Notes under the pieces: model-generated
Databases searched by the model: none
What the model saw: the letters and a program-made list of their open reading frames with translations, nothing else
Told to the model about the DNA's origin: nothing
NCBI RefSeq assembly: GCF_963855985.1
Contig: NC_087111.1
Location: 3,849,001-3,913,000, forward strand
Origin: Ostrinia nubilalis
Lineage: Eukaryota > Arthropoda > Insecta > Lepidoptera > Crambidae
Reading direction: 5' to 3'
DNA: 64,000 nt
Translations under genes and position numbers: made by a program
In this document: piece after piece, positions 46,494-57,722 of the stretch
How the letters are laid out: the number at the start of each line of letters is the position of its first letter
Numbering within the stretch: position 1 is the first letter of the stretch

Positions 46494-49021
46494 TTAGTCT
46501 AAGATCCCGCTATACAAGGACCTTCACCGAGATGCTTATTTGATGAAACATATTTTATATTCAATTTAACATGTCAATAATTATATTGCTTAAGGGTTGC
46601 CTAATAAATTTCAGTCCAGGATATGATTAATTAATCATTAAAAAAAGTTTTATTTTCTAATATTTCATCGGTTTGATTATTAAACAAACTCCATACCAAT
46701 CGAAACTATGAAGTCCATAGAATATGCAAACGTTAGGTTGCCTATTCTTTTCCAGTCATAACTCTCGGGTTGCCAGGTATAAACAGGTAAATTGATAGAG
46801 CATTTTGCATCGGTCTGATAATTTAATCAAATATAAATGAAAATAAAGATTATTTCATTATGAACACGGTGGTATAGGGTTGCCTGCGAAAAATCAGTCC
46901 TGAATGACGGTTGTCGAATTTTGTAAAGTGAAATTAAAACTGAAAGGTGACATTTTTCGAGTAGTTGGCAACATTTGGGAAAGACGAGTTGTATGAGGCG
47001 TTTGTGTGTCTTGTCAAGAGGTGTCGCTTGGGTGAAGAAATTTCTCCAGTGTTGCCATGCTTTCGGAGATTTGGTCCAAAAATGTCGAAAGTGGAAATAA
47101 CGACTTCCGGTCAAAAATTTGGATGACGCCTCCTGCAAAAGAGTCGTACAAATGACATTTGATCATTTTCATCTCGATCACCTGGCAACACTGGCAGCTA
47201 CGGGGAAAAGTATTTTTTTTTCGACATGGGTGTCTTTAAAGTTAAGGACGGACAGAAGGAGATATGGCAGAAAAAATCCAAAAATGGGGTTTGGTCGGTT
47301 ATACGACCCAGATTATGGAAAAAATCCGAAAATTCAGAAAATCAAGATGGCGACCGAGTGAGCGGTCATTTTCTAAAAAGTTTCAGATTTCTGATTTTTC
47401 AAATGCATTTTTTGGGCAGTTGGCAACATTTGGGAAACTCGAGTTGTATAGAGCGATTACGTAGTTTGCTAAGGAGTATCGTTTGGAAAAACAACATTTT
47501 CCAGTGTTGCCATACTTTCCATTTTTTACATGTTTTGACCAAATCTTTCAAAGTATGGCAACACTGGAAAATGTTGTTTTTCCAAACGATACTCCTTAGC
47601 AAACTACGTAATCGCTCTATACAACTCGAGTTTCCCAAATGTTGCCAACTGCCCAAAAAATGCATTTGAAAAATCAGAAATCTGAAACTTTTTACAAAAT
47701 GGCCGCTCACTCGGTCGCCATCTTGATTTTCTGAATTTTCGGATTTTTCCCATAATTTGGGTCGTATAACCGACCAAACCCCATTTTTGGATTTTTTCTG
47801 CCATATCTCCTTCTGTCCGTCCTTAACTTTAAAGACACCCATGTCGAAAAAAAATACTTTTCCCCATAGCTGCAAGTGTTGCCAGGTGATCGAGATGAAA
47901 ATGGTCAAATGTCATTTGTACGACCCTTTTGCAGGAGGCGTCATCCAAATTTTTGACCGGAAGTCGTTATTTCCACTTTCGACATTTTTGGACCAAATCT
48001 TCGAAAGCATGGCAACACTGGAGAAATTTCCAAACGATACTCCTTAGCAAACTACGTAATCGCTCTATACAACTCGAGTTTCCCAAATGTTGCCAACTGC
48101 CCAAAAAATGCATTTGAAAAATCAGAAATCTGAAACTTTTTACAAAATGGCCGCTCACTCGGTCGCCATCTTGATTTTCTGAATTTTCGGATTTTTCCCA
48201 TAATTTGGGTCGTATAACCGACCAAACCCCATTTTTGGATTTTTTCTGCCATATCTCCTTCTGTCCGTCCTTAACTTTAAAGACACCCATGTCGAAAAAA
48301 AATACTTTTCCCCATAGCTGCAAGTGTTGCCAGGTGATCGAGATGAAAATGGTCAAATGTCATTTGTACGACCCTTTTGCAGGAGGCGTCATCCAAATTT
48401 TTGACCGGAAGTCGTTATTTCCACTTTCGACATTTTTGGACCAAATCTCCGAAAGCATGGCAACACTGGAGAAATTTCTTCACCCAAGCGACACCTCTTG
48501 ACAAGACACACAAACGCCTCATACAACTCGTCTTTCCCAAATGTTGCCAACTACTCGAAAAATGTCACCTTTCAGTTTTAATTTCACTTTACAAAATTCG
48601 ACAACCGTCATTCAGGACTGATTTTTCGCAGGCAACCCTATACCACCGTGTTCATAATGAAATAATCTTTATTTTCATTTATATTTGATTAAATTATCAG
48701 ACCGATGCAAAATGCTCTATCAATTTACCTGTTTATACCTGGCAACCCGAGAGTTATGACTGGAATAGAATAGGCAACCTAACGTTTGCATATTCTATGG
48801 GTTTCATACCTTCGATTGGTATGGAGTTTGTTTAATAATCAAACCGATGAAATATTTAAAAATAAAACTTTTTTTAATGATTAATTAATCATATCCTGGA
48901 CTGAAATTTATTAGGCAACCCTTAAGCAATATAATTATTGACATGTTAAATTGAATATAAAATATGTTTCATCAAATAAGCATCTCGGTGAAGGTCCTTG
49001 TATAGCGGGATCTTATACTAA
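46494..49021. mobile_element. Giant foldback element, about 2.5 kb
   Basis: Left arm 46494-47520 pairs with the right side: TTAGTCTAAGATCCCGCTAT matches the reverse of ATAGCGGGATCTTATACTAA (49002-49021), and pairing continues through GGTTGCCTAATAAATTTCAG and CTGGCAACACT to a tight centre at 47521-47545. The right side is longer because its inner part is duplicated. Long frames inside (up to 169 codons) appear on both strands because of the symmetry and show no protein motif. Non-autonomous; superfamily unknown. Confidence 0.85.
47582..48477. repeat. Nearly identical 448 bp tandem duplication
   Basis: Units 47582-48029 and 48030-48477 start CCAAACGATACTCCTTAGCA and end GGCAACACTGGAGAAATTT. 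The only difference I noticed is ATCTTCGAAAG versus ATCTCCGAAAG. Could also be an assembly artefact. Confidence 0.85.
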
Positions 49022-49360
49022 TTCGAATTTGGAATTAAAATTAAACACATAATTATTGTGTGTTCACACGACAGTCCTGCAAAACTCGATTGCCGTGTGA
49101 AGAGGCCCTAAAACAGGCCTTAATAATCCTTTAGTTATAATTTAAAAGAAACTATCAAGAAAGAATTATCTATCGTGCCGAAGGGCACTCCCCGCCGATT
49201 TAAATCGCGTGCATGTACAGATTATGAAATGCCAAGTTCATTGCCAACAAATACCGGTAGTTACTGGCATACTATACTAGTGTAACACGCGACGTGTGAA
49301 CCGACAATTTACTTCGAATTAGTCAATATTTCCTGCACAGTATCACGAACAATTTAGCAC
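49022..49360. other. Unassigned stretch
   Basis: No feature recognised apart from the hAT-like target-site copy at its end. Confidence 0.4.
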
Positions 49361-49967
49361 TAGGGATGTTAAGACAGAGGTTGAAATATCGGAACCGAAA
49401 TCGAAAGCGGACTTTTGATTTGTCAAAACCGGAATCGGGATCGGAGTTGGGGACAGAAGAAAAATGTGTCAATCGATCGGTTGTTCAGTTAACGTGAAAA
49501 TCATTGTGTCTCGCACAGATGTGCTCCACCGCATGCATACGGGAGGATAAAGGCACAAGAAAAGAAAATTAAACACATTATTAAAATTTATTTTCATACA
49601 AACATAGAGCTGAGTTGCAGCATCTTGCTTTACCCGTAACTTTAACAATAACCGGTGTATTTGTATGGAGTTTGACAGATTTTTGACGTTTGTCAAAGTT
49701 AAAGTAAGACGGTGCAACTCAGCCTTAGTTTGGGCCTCGATGGCGCTAGTAAATGGCCAAGGATATTAATTTTATGTAAAAAAACTCACTGGCCGCCGCC
49801 AACACGCCGCTATGCATCGATTTCCTTTATAAATTCCGATTATTATTATTTTTTTAAAATTATAAATAACTTGAAAAAATCGAACTGCCTTAGGCATATT
49901 TTTTTTACCAAAAAAAAAATCGGAAGTCCCGAACTTTCGGAATCGGATCCGAATCGTAACATCTCTA
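49361..49967. mobile_element. hAT-like non-autonomous element, 607 bp
   Basis: TAGGGATGTTA at the left pairs with TAACATCTCTA at the right (one mismatch); both subtermini hold CGGAACCGAA/TTCGGAATCGGA-type repeats. TTTAGCAC (49353-49360) and ATTAACAC (49968-49975) form an imperfect 8 bp duplication, as expected for hAT. Confidence 0.6.
49606..49725. repeat. MITE, GGCTGRGTTGCACC family, copy 3, inside the hAT-like element
   Basis: GAGCTGAGTTGCAGCATCTT and GACGGTGCAACTCAGCC form the ends; the interior has ACCGGTGTATTTGTATGGAG and TTTGACAGATTTTTGACGTT. Confidence 0.75.
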
Positions 49968-50097
49968 ATTAACACATACGACTTTCTCGTAAGCGCCCGA
50001 ACTGGTCAGATCAACTTTCTCTGGTCCCAAACTGGAGGTCACACTCCCTTTTTGATTTTGGCGAAGTGGATTACTTTTACTTCTGTGTAGACTTAAA

Positions 50098-50190
50098 TTT
50101 TTTAACCGACTTCAAAAAGGAGGGGTTCTATGTTCAACTGTAGGTATACGATTTTTGACTGACTTAAAAAAAGGAGGAGGTTTTCAATTC
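50098..50190 (+). repeat. Lepidopteran repeat, ACCGACTTCAAAAAGGAGG type
   Basis: AACCGACTTCAAAAAGGAGG and a second partial unit GACTTAAAAAAAGGAGGAGG lie 60 bp apart. The class is unknown. Confidence 0.55.
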
Positions 50191-50238
50191 GCCCAATTGT
50201 GGACCGGACCGATTTCCAAAAATTTTTTTAATGTAAAA

Positions 50239-50345
50239 CAAGGCAGGTATTTGACCACAATCGCACCTGACCTGATGTTAAGTGGGATGCAATCTAAGAT
50301 GGTACATTATCTGCCCTGTAAGTGTCTATTCATACTCGCTTTGAA
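50239..50345 (-). repeat. CACCAGGTGCGATTG repeat, reversed copy
   Basis: AAGGCAGGTATTTGACCACA, ATCGCACCTGACCTGATGTT, AAGTGGGATGCAATCTAAGA, TGGTACATTATCTGCCCTGT. Confidence 0.7.
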
Positions 50346-50590
50346 AAGGCGATCTTATTTTTTATTGTTTCAACTTTTAATGATAAACTATGGGCTAGTA
50401 AATAGATAATAATAAAATTTTCTTACAAAAATCTCTCATGACGATCATTCTTCATGCAAAAGCTAAATTAGATTAAGGTATTAAGCGATTTGACTAAACC
50501 TCTTGGGGTTTCAGTTGCCTAGATATTGGGAATTTAAGGTAATTCCTATATTGGGATAGGAATTACCTTAAATGTATTCGCGATTTGATT
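50346..50590. repeat. Unassigned stretch with a 16 bp stem hairpin
   Basis: TTAAGGTAATTCCTAT (about 50534) and ATAGGAATTACCTTAA flank a 6 nt loop ATTGGG. Confidence 0.7.
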
Positions 50591-50960
50591 ATCTTAGTGC
50601 CTTTTTTTTCTGTTATGCGGATTTCGGCACGCATGCGGATTTAAGGTCATAGCAGACTTATCAACTCGGAAAGGGTTCAATACCGCGCCTTTCGCGAGCT
50701 GTCATCGCATTTCGCGCGCTGTCAAGGCGCGAGGCGAGACATTTACGTTACGGTGCGGATAAGTGTGCGTTGCAGTATGGAGTTTCATTTAAAAATACTG
50801 ACCGCCTCGAGTTGATACGGTTACGATCCCTTACCTGGTTGATAAATGTGCGACGTCCTTTAATCCGCATACGGGCTGTCCGTCCGCATTTCATTATTTC
50901 ATACAAATGTTTTTCCTATTAGGCGGGTTGGCTGCGGATTGCACCCAATATGAAATCGTT
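50591..50960. repeat. GC-rich repeat-like patch with GCGGAT motifs
   Basis: ATGCGGATTTCGG, CATGCGGATTTAAGG, AATCCGCATACGGGC and GCGGATTGCACC recur, and ACTTATCAACTCGG is partly inverted as CTCGAGTTGATACG. Probably a worn element; ends not resolved. Confidence 0.4.
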
Positions 50961-51217
50961 GTCCTGCGTGCAACCAGCAGCGTGATTTTATCCATATGAT
51001 TTTACCATAAAGTTAATATTCCTTTGGAATATTGCAACAACCACGAGCTGTCTAACGAAATCGATTTTAGATGACACTGGATGTCATTTGTGTGTCAGTG
51101 TAAGGATTATTTCCCTCTTTTGTACAATAAATCAATCACTAAACCAGTCTCCACGTTTCTGAAGCGCTATTTCTCATAAAATTCACGATTTCACGCACGT
51201 AAAATCTGAAAATATCA

Positions 51218-51370
51218 CCCGAATTCACAAACGATGTTTGCTTAAGTGAAGCAACAAATCGAACGCACAGCGTTGAATAGATCTCTGTGATTGGTTCGTA
51301 CACCTGTCACGTATTAACCTGTGCGTCCACGCGCACTGTGAGACCTCATAGTGATGTTTGTGAGTACGGG
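51218..51370. repeat. MITE, GCCCGTATTCACAAAC family, copy 2 (reversed)
   Basis: CCCGAATTCACAAACGAT at the left and GATGTTTGTGAGTACGGG at the right; AATCGAACGCACAGCGTTGA and GTGATTGGTTCGT are reversed relative to 922 and 56541. Confidence 0.75.
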
Positions 51371-52770
51371 CGTCAGAGTTCAAATTTTCAGCGTGCCAAT
51401 AAACTTCGGCCTGGTAACAAAGTTATGTTTGCACGATTGCCAATTTCTTATAATATCTTCAGTGCGATGATCTCCATTTTCTTAAACTGTTTGGAATACT
51501 TAGAAAAACATACTTTCTTTGAAGTGTACGAACACAATCTTAAACAATGTTGTTATAGAAGATATTTTTGCACAAAAATATGTAGAGTGAAGTGCTGTTC
51601 ACTGTATTGACTGGCATAGGTTATAAGTAACAATAAAACATAATGTGAACGACCTGCCACTTTTATAAACTTATCAAAATATCACTAAATAGCTACTGCA
51701 GGCCTGTAATAAAATAAGGTGTCGTGTCACGATTTAATTCGCTATACAGGGTGTAAACAAAAATATCTCAAAAATCAAAATCAATTTCCCGGTATTGCCA
51801 GTAATATTTATTAACACTTTTTCTTTACGATCAAGCCTAGACTGTAAACTGTTTGTATCTATTACAAATAAATAAATATTTTCGTTTATCTTTTGTCCTT
51901 TTTCGATGATGAAAACTGAACATTTTTACCTGTCTTTTGCATGATTATGTAAAGTAATTCCATCGTCCCAAATTGACGCACGCGTTTCTGTAGGTACTGT
52001 ACCGTAGCGTAAAATATTGTTTCCATCGTATTTTCTCAAATTGGAATATAGGAAAAATGTTTAGTAACGTAATAACTAAATTCGAATCATAACAACTGTC
52101 TACAGCATTTTCTTTATTGCTTTAGTACCTAGAAATAAGAATAACTACAAAAAAAAATTTTGAATTTGCTTTTATGTGTAAAAAATAGAAAAATTCATAT
52201 CAATGAATGTATGAAACATGAACATAGAGATGATTTAATTTGTTGCCAAATATATTTTTTTCTTTCTTTCTTTCATTCTTTCTAATTATTAAAACATACC
52301 AAACATCCATTTAAAATTCATTCTCACAAGAGAAAATTTAAAATAGAGTCCAAATATTTATTAAAAATGAAGTTCTAATTTCCTGTCATGTTCCATAGAA
52401 GATTTTTCTCATAAAAATATAACTCTATCATGCTTTCAGTTTACTGGCCTTGGTAACGTCGTCTCTCAAATCCCACTATATTTTGATGAAAGCGCGCCCC
52501 TTGTTCTTGCGAATAAGCCCCCATAATTATCTATAAATATATCCCAATGAGAATGTGACGTGCATCTTTAGAGACATTCTAAGTACCTACTATGAAGATG
52601 GAAAATTCTAATCGCTATAACTCTTTAAAAAGCAAATATTTTCGATTTGTAATCGCACTTTTTTATATAAATTTGCTTATACATATAATCAGAATATAAT
52701 AAGTAAAACCCATGCGCAAAAAAAAATTTGTTGACCGGTGTAATATGCTATTTCCAAGCTAATAAAATTC
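51371..52770. other. Long unassigned AT-rich stretch
   Basis: TATACAGGGTGTAAACAAAA at about 51744 is a lone MITE-like end. No coding frame. Confidence 0.45.
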
Positions 52771-52810
52771 TAAACTGAGATTCATCATCATCGTCATCAT
52801 TTTAGCCATA

Positions 52811-55096
52811 CTGCCGCACAATTTATAAACGCAGTAAGTACCACTTACTGCATTTATGATTGTTTTGAATATTCTGAATCCTGACATCGCGATCTATAAG
52901 AATCAAAGACCCGTTTTTTTCTATCTATCTTAGAACGGAAGATACTTGTTATCATAAACGCAGTAAAGAGCAGATTGTAGGTTTCTTCACATACTATGTT
53001 AGCAGTAAGAGCACATAATAACTTAATATTACGTGAATACTCGCGCTTACTTAATTTGCTACACAGTAATAGTGCAGTATGTGCCAATTACATCATTCTT
53101 ATTATGTTTCTATAATTGTTAAGTTCACCTTGCACATAGTATATGTGCAGTAATTCCACTTAAACACACACTGATATTATGTTTCCATAGGAAAAACAGA
53201 TGACTTGTACTTAATATTAATGCAGTAATTACAATTATACTGCGTACATACTAAGGATTTTCAGAGTGCTGTCTAGGTGTAACATGTTATGAACGCAGTG
53301 GCTGACTCTTACGTTATTGGAAAAAGTTGAAAACCTGTCCAAATGACAAATCTAGCCAAAGACCCAAGAGCTAGATTGACCCGACACTATACCGAAGATA
53401 TCCCGGACGTGTCTGTACGAGATTAGAATGGCTCTCAAACAGCTGAAAAACAACAAGGCACCGGGCGATGATGGAATCACGGCTGAGCTTCTGAAATCAG
53501 GCGGAACGCCGGTACTAAAGGCTCTTTAGAAGCTATTCGATTCCGTCATCCTTGAGGGAAAAACGCCTACGGCATGGCACAGAAGTGTGGTGATACTCTT
53601 CTTCAAAAAAGGCAACAAAACCTAGTTGAAGAATTTATTTTATACCCATCTCACTTCTGATTCTATTTTGAGAGTCATCATGAATGGTTTCACGCGACAT
53701 CTAGCCTCCCGAACAAATCGGTTTCCGATAAGGCTTTAGTACGATAGACCACATACTTATCTATGGCAGAAAACTGAGGAGAATAATCAGCAACTTTGTC
53801 TGGCATTTGTGGTCTATGAGAAAGACTTCTCTCTTCAAGCTACAGTCTCTCCAACGGTGCCAAATTTACTATAGATATAATCGTTGAAGGGCTTGTACGA
53901 ATAGGCCACAATGTCAGTCCGTCTCCGGGATCAGGACTTCAGTTGCAGCGAGGGGTCAGACAGGGAGATGTCATATTTCTAAAACTGTTCACTACCATTG
54001 ACTCTGGAAGATGTTTTCAAGCTTCTGGACTGGAGCGGATTGGGCATAAATATCATCAGCGAGTACATCACCCATCTTTGATTCGCGGACGATATCGTAG
54101 TCATGGCTGAGAACGTGGAGGATCTAAGCTCAATCCTCGATTGCCTCAATAGAGCCCCTCAACAAATGGGTCTTTAATGGACAAGACAAAAATCATGTCA
54201 AATGCCGTGCTGTACCCACTCCTCTGAAGGTTAGAGACACTATAAGTTGTCTGATGGCTGCTGGGGCAGGAAAGTTCTTGAGTGGCGACCATGAGCTGGA
54301 AGACGCAGCTTGGGCAAGCCTCACACTAGGTGGACCGATGATCTGGTGAAGGTCGCGTCAGGTGCCTGTATGCGAGCGGCACAGGACCGGTCTTTGTGGA
54401 AATCCTTGGGGGAGGCCGTGTCCAGCAGTGGACGTCTTTCGGCTGAAACGAACGACCGAGTCTTTATTTTATTAGATTGGTATATTTAAGATCTAAAAGT
54501 GGGTGCCATATCTTAATTTTTGATTGAATAACAAGCGATCTCAGCAATCATTTTGTAATACTTGTTTCATTTACCCCTTGGTCATTTGGGAAAGTTCAAC
54601 ATGAAAGCGTTATTGGCTTATGATAAGCGCAGTATAATTGTATTATTACTGCGCATTTAAAGTTTTGATAAATTATTTTGATTCACACTCCTACTCATAA
54701 ATGCAGTAAGTTGTAAAGATACGGCGCATATATTACGTTGTAAGAACTAAAATTTAAATCAATCATTTAACAAATGTACCGTAAGTAACGAAAACTACTC
54801 ATAAACGCAGTAAGGAACAATCATACTGCATTCATGGGTAGTAAGTATCGAACGAAAACTTAGTTAATCCATAACATAAACAGTTTTTTAATAATTTTAA
54901 ATACAAAATATTAATTAAAATACAAAAACCTCATATCAAAATAAACTTTGAGTTTAGCTCTATAAGCCCATATATTTTTTTTTACAAATATTTGCGTAAC
55001 TAATTGTAGACACCCCAAAACAAAATTTCAACTTTGATCGCGTTTTTCTCGAAACTGTTCACGTGTTACTTACTGCGTTTATAAATTGTGCGGCAG
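52811..55096. mobile_element. DNA transposon with 30 bp perfect terminal inverted repeats, 2286 bp, CATA duplication
   Basis: 52811-52840 (CTGCCGCACAATTTATAAAC and on) is the exact reverse complement of 55067-55096. CATA at 52807-52810 and 55097-55100 is the duplication; joining the flanks restores a normal RTE-B end, which confirms the limits. At least fourteen copies of GCAGTAA or TACTGC-type motifs, often as CATAAACGCAGTAAG, lie in both subterminal parts (for example 52955, 53220, 54630, 54698, 54804). No transposase frame. I do not recognise the superfamily; 4 bp duplications occur in several. Confidence 0.85.
53300..54456 (+). pseudogene. RTE-A reverse-transcriptase remnant inside the DNA transposon
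   Basis: Broken frames read LTRHYTEDIPDVS, EIRMALKQLKNNKAPGDDG, ITAELLKSGGTPVLKAL (then a stop) and FDSVILEGKTP, the first reverse-transcriptase blocks of RTE. FADDIVVMAENVEDLS at 54082 corresponds to the catalytic YADD motif with Y to F. The 3' end (CTTTGTGGAAATCCTTGGGG, CAGCAGTGGACGTCTTTCGG, GAAACGAACGA) finishes near 54452. Endonuclease is absent; many stops and shifts make it inactive. The left limit is approximate. Confidence 0.85.
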
Positions 55097-55222
55097 CATA
55101 GTACGGCCACTGCTGAATAAAGGCCTTCAATGATTTCCATAATGATCGGTTGCATCCAGCGCCTTCCAGGTCGTAGGTCCACCGTGGATATGCTGCGCTT
55201 TCCGGTACGGTAAACTGGGATT

Positions 55223-55987
55223 AGAATCGTCAAAAATTTAGTTAGTATTATCATTTGGTTTTTATAAGAAATATTATTCATGGTTTATTTAGGTAGACCA
55301 AATTCGTGAATGATGTATAACAATATTCCAATATGTTTCCCAATTAAGATCCCCAGCCCAGATAAATCGTGTGTTTATGTCAACCTTCACCCTGTATGAC
55401 AAAAATGGCCGAATCTTAGTGCGTGCGACACTATAATTTATAACAACAATTTATTGCCTATTTTTCTTCTCTACCTACTGATAGCACGATCGTGGGTTTA
55501 CGACTAAGTAATAACACTATGAAGGTTGCCTTTAATTTGAGATTCTATTGATAAAGAAATAAGGTCTTGGTTTGTTTATGTTTTTCGCGACAAATTATAG
55601 AAAGTTAAAGATTGGTGTTTCTTGAACTGGAATTATTGTGATCACGTCAATTTCAAGTTCTATGTTATTTTTTATTGTTATTTTATTACTCCTTTTATTG
55701 CCTGAAGCGTTTGAGTTTTTTTTTATTTCTTTATTGACATTAATACATAATAACAAGTAAATAACAAAGATAATGTACATTATCTTTGCTACAACTTTAA
55801 CATTCGCTAAAAGTTAATCATACCAGGCTACAAGCGCCTCCAAAGATTTTACACACCAATGTTCGTACTGTTAAAACGTATTGCTAAATCAATGAAACAT
55901 TTTTGTAATAAATATTGCGTTTGAGTAAAACTTACAGACAACAGCTCATTTTTGTTACAAAAAATCGCGTCTATTACTATTGCTTAG
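55223..55987. other. Unassigned stretch
   Basis: No feature recognised. Confidence 0.4.
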
Positions 55988-56125
55988 CCTAAACGCAGAC
56001 CACCGACTTTTAGTTGGCCGATAGTTTGGTCGAGCTGTTAATCACTATGGAGATGTATGAAAGTGCGCACATTAGGTACACCGATTTGGTATCGGCCGGT
56101 TCTTCATACAAATAAGAATCAGGCT
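55988..56125. repeat. Degenerate MITE, GAGTAGGCGCACACC family, copy D
   Basis: TTGGCCGATAGTTTGGTCGA, AGATGTATGAAAGTGCGCAC and TATCGGCCGGTTCTTCATAC match copy B; the ends are worn (AAACGCAGACCACCG). Confidence 0.65.
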
Positions 56126-56540
56126 TTTTCAAGATTTGTAACTGACACATTTGTTGCTCGGAATTTCGTTTGTTGTCAATCATTATCATTATCAACCTTA
56201 GAGCCTTAGAACCAGTGGCTGTGAGCCATTTTGTAGTCTTTGAACAACCTTAATTAGTTTATGGGTCAACTGGTGAGTGGGAGTTGTAGACCGTAGAGTC
56301 ATGATACCCACGAATGACAGCATACGTATACAAATAGTAATCAGAAATAGAAAGGCTCAAGACCATAGAGAATTCAGGTTATTAAGAAAATCTTTCTTTT
56401 AGTAGAATAGGATTATTCCCACTCTATCCGTGGATGTCGTAATAGTCGTCTGAGGGACAAATACGCGACGCCCATCTGGCCAGCGTGTGGTGTGTGTAGT
56501 CTCAAGCAAAATTGAGAGGGTCGTGCTCCTGCAGACTAAC
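56126..56540. other. Unassigned stretch
   Basis: No feature recognised. Confidence 0.4.
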
Positions 56541-56684
56541 GCCCGTATTCACAAACATTACTATGAGGTCTCCCAGTGCGCGTGGACGCACAGGGTGACA
56601 CACGAACCAATCACAGAGCTCTATTAAACGCTGTGCGTTCGATTTTCTGCTTAACTTAAGCAAGCATCGTTTGTGAATACGGGC
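56541..56684. mobile_element. MITE, GCCCGTATTCACAAAC family, copy 3
   Basis: GCCCGTATTCACAAAC (56541-56556) pairs perfectly with GTTTGTGAATACGGGC (56669-56684). TAA lies one base outside on the left and directly on the right, suggesting a 3 bp duplication. Confidence 0.85.
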
Positions 56685-56722
56685 TAAAATGACCTGACGA
56701 TGATGAAATAACAGGTAATTTA

Positions 56723-57709
56723 TCCATCGATAGGATACCCTGTGAACACATTTTCGACCGAAGATATGATATCCAACTTACAGCGGAGACGCGAGATTAC
56801 TCTGGAATCAATGAAGTTAGGATATACACGGACGGCTCCAAAACTCAAACGGGTACAGGAGCTGGTGTCTTCTCGAATGATCAACATTAGATAAACACAA
56901 TACAATTTTCCAAGCAGAATGCATTGGAATTACCAAAGCAGCACAGGCGGTAACAGCCAGAGACATCCGAGGTCTAAACATAAGAATTATCTCGGATAGT
57001 GCATCCGTACTGCAAGCGCTACAAAGCAACACAATAACAACGGCCCTTATATTGGAATGCCATGAAGCGCTCCAAGACATTGCAGCTGTAAATGGAGTTA
57101 CCCTACAATGGATCAAAGGGCACAGTAACTCTTTAGGCAACGACGCAGCGGATGAACTGGCAAAAAGAGGTTCGGACACAACAGTATTTGGCCCGGAACC
57201 AATACTGCCGATACCACAAGCACAGATCAGGAACTGGCTGCGTTCCAAAACAGAAGAAAAACACCACACAGAATGGAAAAATAGCGAAGGATGCAGGCAA
57301 ACAAAAGATGCGGTTCCGGACGTATCGAAAAAGTTCTCCCGCAGCCTCATCAGACTAAACAGGGACAGCATCCGCAAGGTCTTAAGTGTCATAACCGGAC
57401 ACTGTATGCTAAACAAGCACCTATACAACATAGGTGTCACAGACAGCCCACTATGCAGGGGGTGCATGGAGGCAGAGGAAACACCGCAGCATGTGCTCAT
57501 GGAGTGCAGTAGCGTGGAAGAACAACGGGCTCAATTTCTTCGATCACCGTCGTCGCTACAGGAAGCCTGCAGCAGCCTGGACGGGCTGCTCGCCTTCTGG
57601 GGGGATCTGGGGTGGTTGGAGTAGGAAGATAAACCACAAATCGCGCACAATGGCCCTATCATGAGGCTAAGTGCGGTATTCGATTGCCCTGCAAAACTAA
57701 CTAACTAAC
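56723..57709 (+). pseudogene. 5'-truncated non-LTR retrotransposon: RNase H and C-terminal zinc-knuckle region
   Basis: TAACAGGTAATTT at 56710-56722 and 57710-57722 is a 13 bp duplication, so this is one insertion. An RNase H domain is visible: YTDGSK (first Asp), then after a one-base frameshift near 56880 QAECIG (Glu), IISDSASVLQ (Asp) and GNDAADELAK (Asp). The frame then runs to the TAG at 57622-57624 through SVITGHCMLNKHLYNIGV and a cysteine/histidine cluster CRGCMEAEETPQHVLMEC. The 3' tail is (TAAC)n. This fits I/Jockey/R1-group elements with RNase H. Endonuclease and reverse transcriptase are missing. Confidence 0.85.
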
Positions 57710-57722
57710 TAACAGGTAATTT

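Larger units (their letters stand above)
52783..55210 (-). mobile_element. RTE-B end split by a DNA transposon, 12 bp target-site duplication
   Basis: TAAACTGAGATT (52771-52782) and TAAACTGGGATT (55211-55222) flank it. The tail part CATCATCATCGTCATCATTT is at 52784-52810; the rest, GTACGGCCACTGCTGAATAA through GTTGCATCCAGCGCCTTCCA, resumes at 55101. Confidence 0.8.

Noticed and set aside
47399..47908. 169-codon minus-strand frame and its near copy at 47967-48356
   Set aside because: They lie in the palindromic foldback; similar frames appear on both strands through symmetry and duplication, with no protein motif.
51287..51610. 107-codon plus-strand frame
   Set aside because: It starts inside the MITE at 51218-51370 and runs through AT-rich sequence without motifs.
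56817..57500. 227-codon minus-strand frame, the longest in the window
   Set aside because: It is the antisense shadow of the RNase H frame, which has recognisable motifs.
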